From an uncultured Lachnospiraceae bacterium (GTDB lineage: Bacteria; Bacillota; Clostridia; Lachnospirales; Lachnospiraceae), in assembly GCA_902803635.1 (NCBI GenBank), contig CADCQU010000162.1:1-7706 (forward strand): a stretch of DNA of 7,706 bases, given 5' to 3'. Below, in pieces: positions 6,582-7,706 of the stretch. Below the pieces are notes generated by a model. It worked only from the letters and a program-made list of their open reading frames with translations. It ran no database searches and was not told the origin of the DNA. Numbering within the stretch: the stretch's first letter is position 1; each line of letters starts with the position of its first letter. The translations under genes and the position numbers were made by a program.

Positions 6582-6590
6582 AGAAAGGGG
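6582..6590 (+). promoter_or_regulatory. Ribosome binding site of the LUD-protein gene
   Basis: AGAAAGGGG ends 6 bp before the ATG at 6597. This decides the start: the longer in-frame option, a GTG at 6558, overlaps the -10 box and has no such site. Confidence 0.7.
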
Positions 6591-6596
6591 ATCAGT

Positions 6597-7226
6597 ATGG
6601 ACAACAATATCATAAAAAGAAATGAGCTTCTGGCGCAGAAGGTGATTAAGGGACTTGCTTCCCGCAACATGACCGGCTACTATGCCGCCTCGAAGGAGGA
6701 GGCGAAGGAACTGGCCCTCTCCCTCATCCCGGAGGGTAGTTCCATCGCGATGGGCGGGGCCATGAGCGCCCATGAGATCGGTCTGGTTGATGCGGTCAAA
6801 GGGGAAAACTACAGGTTCATCGACCGCGACAAGGCTACGGACAAGCGGGCGGCCATGCTCGCGGCCTACGATGCGGACATTTTCCTCGCCAGCGCGAATG
6901 CGATGACGGAGGATGGCATCTTGGTCAACATTGACGGCAATGCCAACCGCGTCTCGGCCATCGCGCAGGGACCCCGGAAGGTCGTCCTTATCGTCGGCAT
7001 GAACAAGGTTTGCAGCGACCTCGACGGGGCCATGAAGCGCGCAAGAAATGTCGCCGCCCCGATCAACGCGCAGCGCTTTGGCTTAAGCACGCCCTGCACC
7101 AAGCTCGGCGCCTGCATGGACTGCAAATCTCCGGACACCATTTGCTGTCAGTTCCTCATCACCCGCTTCTCCCGCCACAAGGACAGGATCCACGTCATCC
7201 TCGTCAACGACAATCTGGGTTTCTAA
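6597..7226 (+). CDS. LUD-domain protein (LutC/DUF162-like, stand-alone)
   Basis: A 209-aa soluble protein of the LUD family, whose best known members (LutB and LutC) take part in oxidising L-lactate; single-domain clostridial members have no proven role. Recognisable segments are GGAMSAHEIGL (53-63), SANAMTEDGILVNIDGNANR (99-118), the adjoining VLIVGMNKV (130-138), and a C-terminal part with six cysteines overall: C139, C167, C173, C176, C183 and C184. The C167-x5-C173-x2-C176-x6-CC pattern could bind a metal or Fe-S cluster, which is inferred. No signal peptide or membrane segment is seen. The protein begins with the charged MDNNIIKRNE typical of this short subgroup. It has its own promoter and terminator, so it appears monocistronic and is not clearly linked to the antiporter operon or to lutA/lutB genes. 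Confidence 0.85.
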   Translation: MDNNIIKRNELLAQKVIKGLASRNMTGYYAASKEEAKELALSLIPEGSSIAMGGAMSAHEIGLVDAVKGENYRFIDRDKATDKRAAMLAAYDADIFLASANAMTEDGILVNIDGNANRVSAIAQGPRKVVLIVGMNKVCSDLDGAMKRARNVAAPINAQRFGLSTPCTKLGACMDCKSPDTICCQFLITRFSRHKDRIHVILVNDNLGF

Positions 7227-7246
7227 AAAAATACAGCCTCAACACG

Positions 7247-7285
7247 GGCGTAGGCAGGCAAAAACCTGCCTACGCCTTATTTTTT
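7247..7285 (+). terminator. Rho-independent terminator after the LUD-protein gene
   Basis: A perfect 12-bp stem, GGCGTAGGCAGG (7247-7258) with CCTGCCTACGCC (7265-7276), a six-base loop (CAAAAA), then TTATTTTTT. It lies 20 bp after the stop codon and should end that transcript. Confidence 0.92.
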
Positions 7286-7291
7286 GATTGT

Positions 7292-7321
7292 TTGTTCCAG
7301 CATTTTGCGGTACAATATAAC
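7292..7321 (+). promoter_or_regulatory. Probable promoter of the TldD/PmbA-like gene
   Basis: TTGTTC (7292-7297) and TATAAC (7316-7321) are spaced by 18 bp, just after the terminator and about 53 bp upstream of the ATG. A TACAAT at 7311 is an overlapping alternative -10 but has no well-spaced -35. Confidence 0.5.
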
Positions 7322-7374
7322 ATTAGGGCAAGATCTTTTGTATAGAAAGTAAAAAGAAAAACAAGAGGAAAAAT

Positions 7375-7706
7375 ATGCAGACAGAATTTTCAAGCTATTT
7401 GACAGGCATTGCGCCGGGGCTTAAAAGGCTCATCGCCCTTCTTGGCGATGATTTTGACTACGCCAGCGCGCTTGCCACCGACTCGAAGGGCTTTGCCATG
7501 CGGGTCGGCCAGCGAAACATGTCCGTGGCAAATGAAACCATGACCACGGAGCGGGGAATCGTCCTCCGTCTTTATAAGGACGGCCTCTACACCGAGTATG
7601 CGCTCAACCGATTCGACCCCGAAAAACCGGAGGAGGCGGCATTTGCCGCGAAAAAGGCGAGAGAAGAGCAGGCGGCCCTCCTTGCGGCGGCCGGCGTGGA
7701 CATTTA
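7375..7706 (+). CDS. TldD/PmbA-type metallopeptidase-like protein, N-terminal part (partial)
   Basis: The frame starts at ATG 7375, 4-5 bp after an AAGAGGAA-type ribosome binding site (7363-7370), and runs open through 110 codons to the window edge. The visible part looks like the N-terminal domain of TldD/PmbA proteins: an acidic helix with DDFDYASALATDSKGFAMRV (residues 24-43), then SVANETMTTERGIVLRLYKD (48-67) and a GLYTEYAL turn. In that family this region forms a beta sheet with the pattern 'signal residues, then RGxxxR'. It then becomes an Ala/Lys/Glu-rich helix. TldD and PmbA act as a heterodimeric protease on peptides such as microcin precursors; the metal-binding HExxxH-type site would be further on and cannot be checked. 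The gene has its own promoter. The call is from recalled family likeness. Confidence 0.6.
   Translation, partial: MQTEFSSYLTGIAPGLKRLIALLGDDFDYASALATDSKGFAMRVGQRNMSVANETMTTERGIVLRLYKDGLYTEYALNRFDPEKPEEAAFAAKKAREEQAALLAAAGVDI

Noticed and set aside
6558..6596. GTG at 6558 as the start of the LUD gene
   Set aside because: It overlaps the TATAAT box and lacks a ribosome binding site, while ATG 6597 has a strong one and yields the usual family N-terminus.

Overview
The window reads as part of a chromosome of a moderately GC-rich anaerobic Firmicute, most likely a clostridium of the Lachnospiraceae or a near relative. This assignment is an inference from several things: strong AGGAGG-type ribosome binding sites, the stand-alone cysteine-bearing LUD protein, the clostridial style of complex I-like antiporter subunits, and the dispersed G+C-rich palindromes. 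No rRNA or other taxonomic marker is present. All recognisable genes are on the + strand.

Region 1 (1-6182) is an operon of complex I/Mrp-type proton-conducting antiporter subunits. It holds the last 75 codons of one subunit, then three complete ones here called A (277-1806), B (1803-3329) and C (3354-6182). A and B overlap by ATGA, and the other gaps are 24 to 46 bp. A, B and C share the family's key charged residues: a Glu in TM5, a Lys in TM7, His/His/Lys in TM11 and a Lys in TM12. They probably form the ion-pumping membrane arm of a larger complex whose other subunits would lie upstream. C is unusual at 942 aa. It has a NuoL-like C-terminal extension (TM15, long polar stretch, terminal TM) into which a 108-residue array of eight 11- or 15-residue repeats is inserted. 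B lacks the usual TM8 lysine.

Region 2 (6183-6596) has no gene. It holds three copies of a 65-70 bp double-hairpin repeat, two direct and one inverted between them, then the promoter and ribosome binding site of the next gene.

Region 3 (6597-7286) is a single-gene unit: a 209-aa LUD-domain protein followed by a strong intrinsic terminator.

Region 4 (7287-7706) has a probable promoter and the first 110 codons of a gene that looks like a TldD/PmbA-type protein and runs off the window.

Other signals worth a look are a very frequent heptamer (CATTTGC/GCAAATG, 18 occurrences on both strands and in all reading frames), and a copy of a widely dispersed palindromic repeat read in frame inside the upstream antiporter gene.
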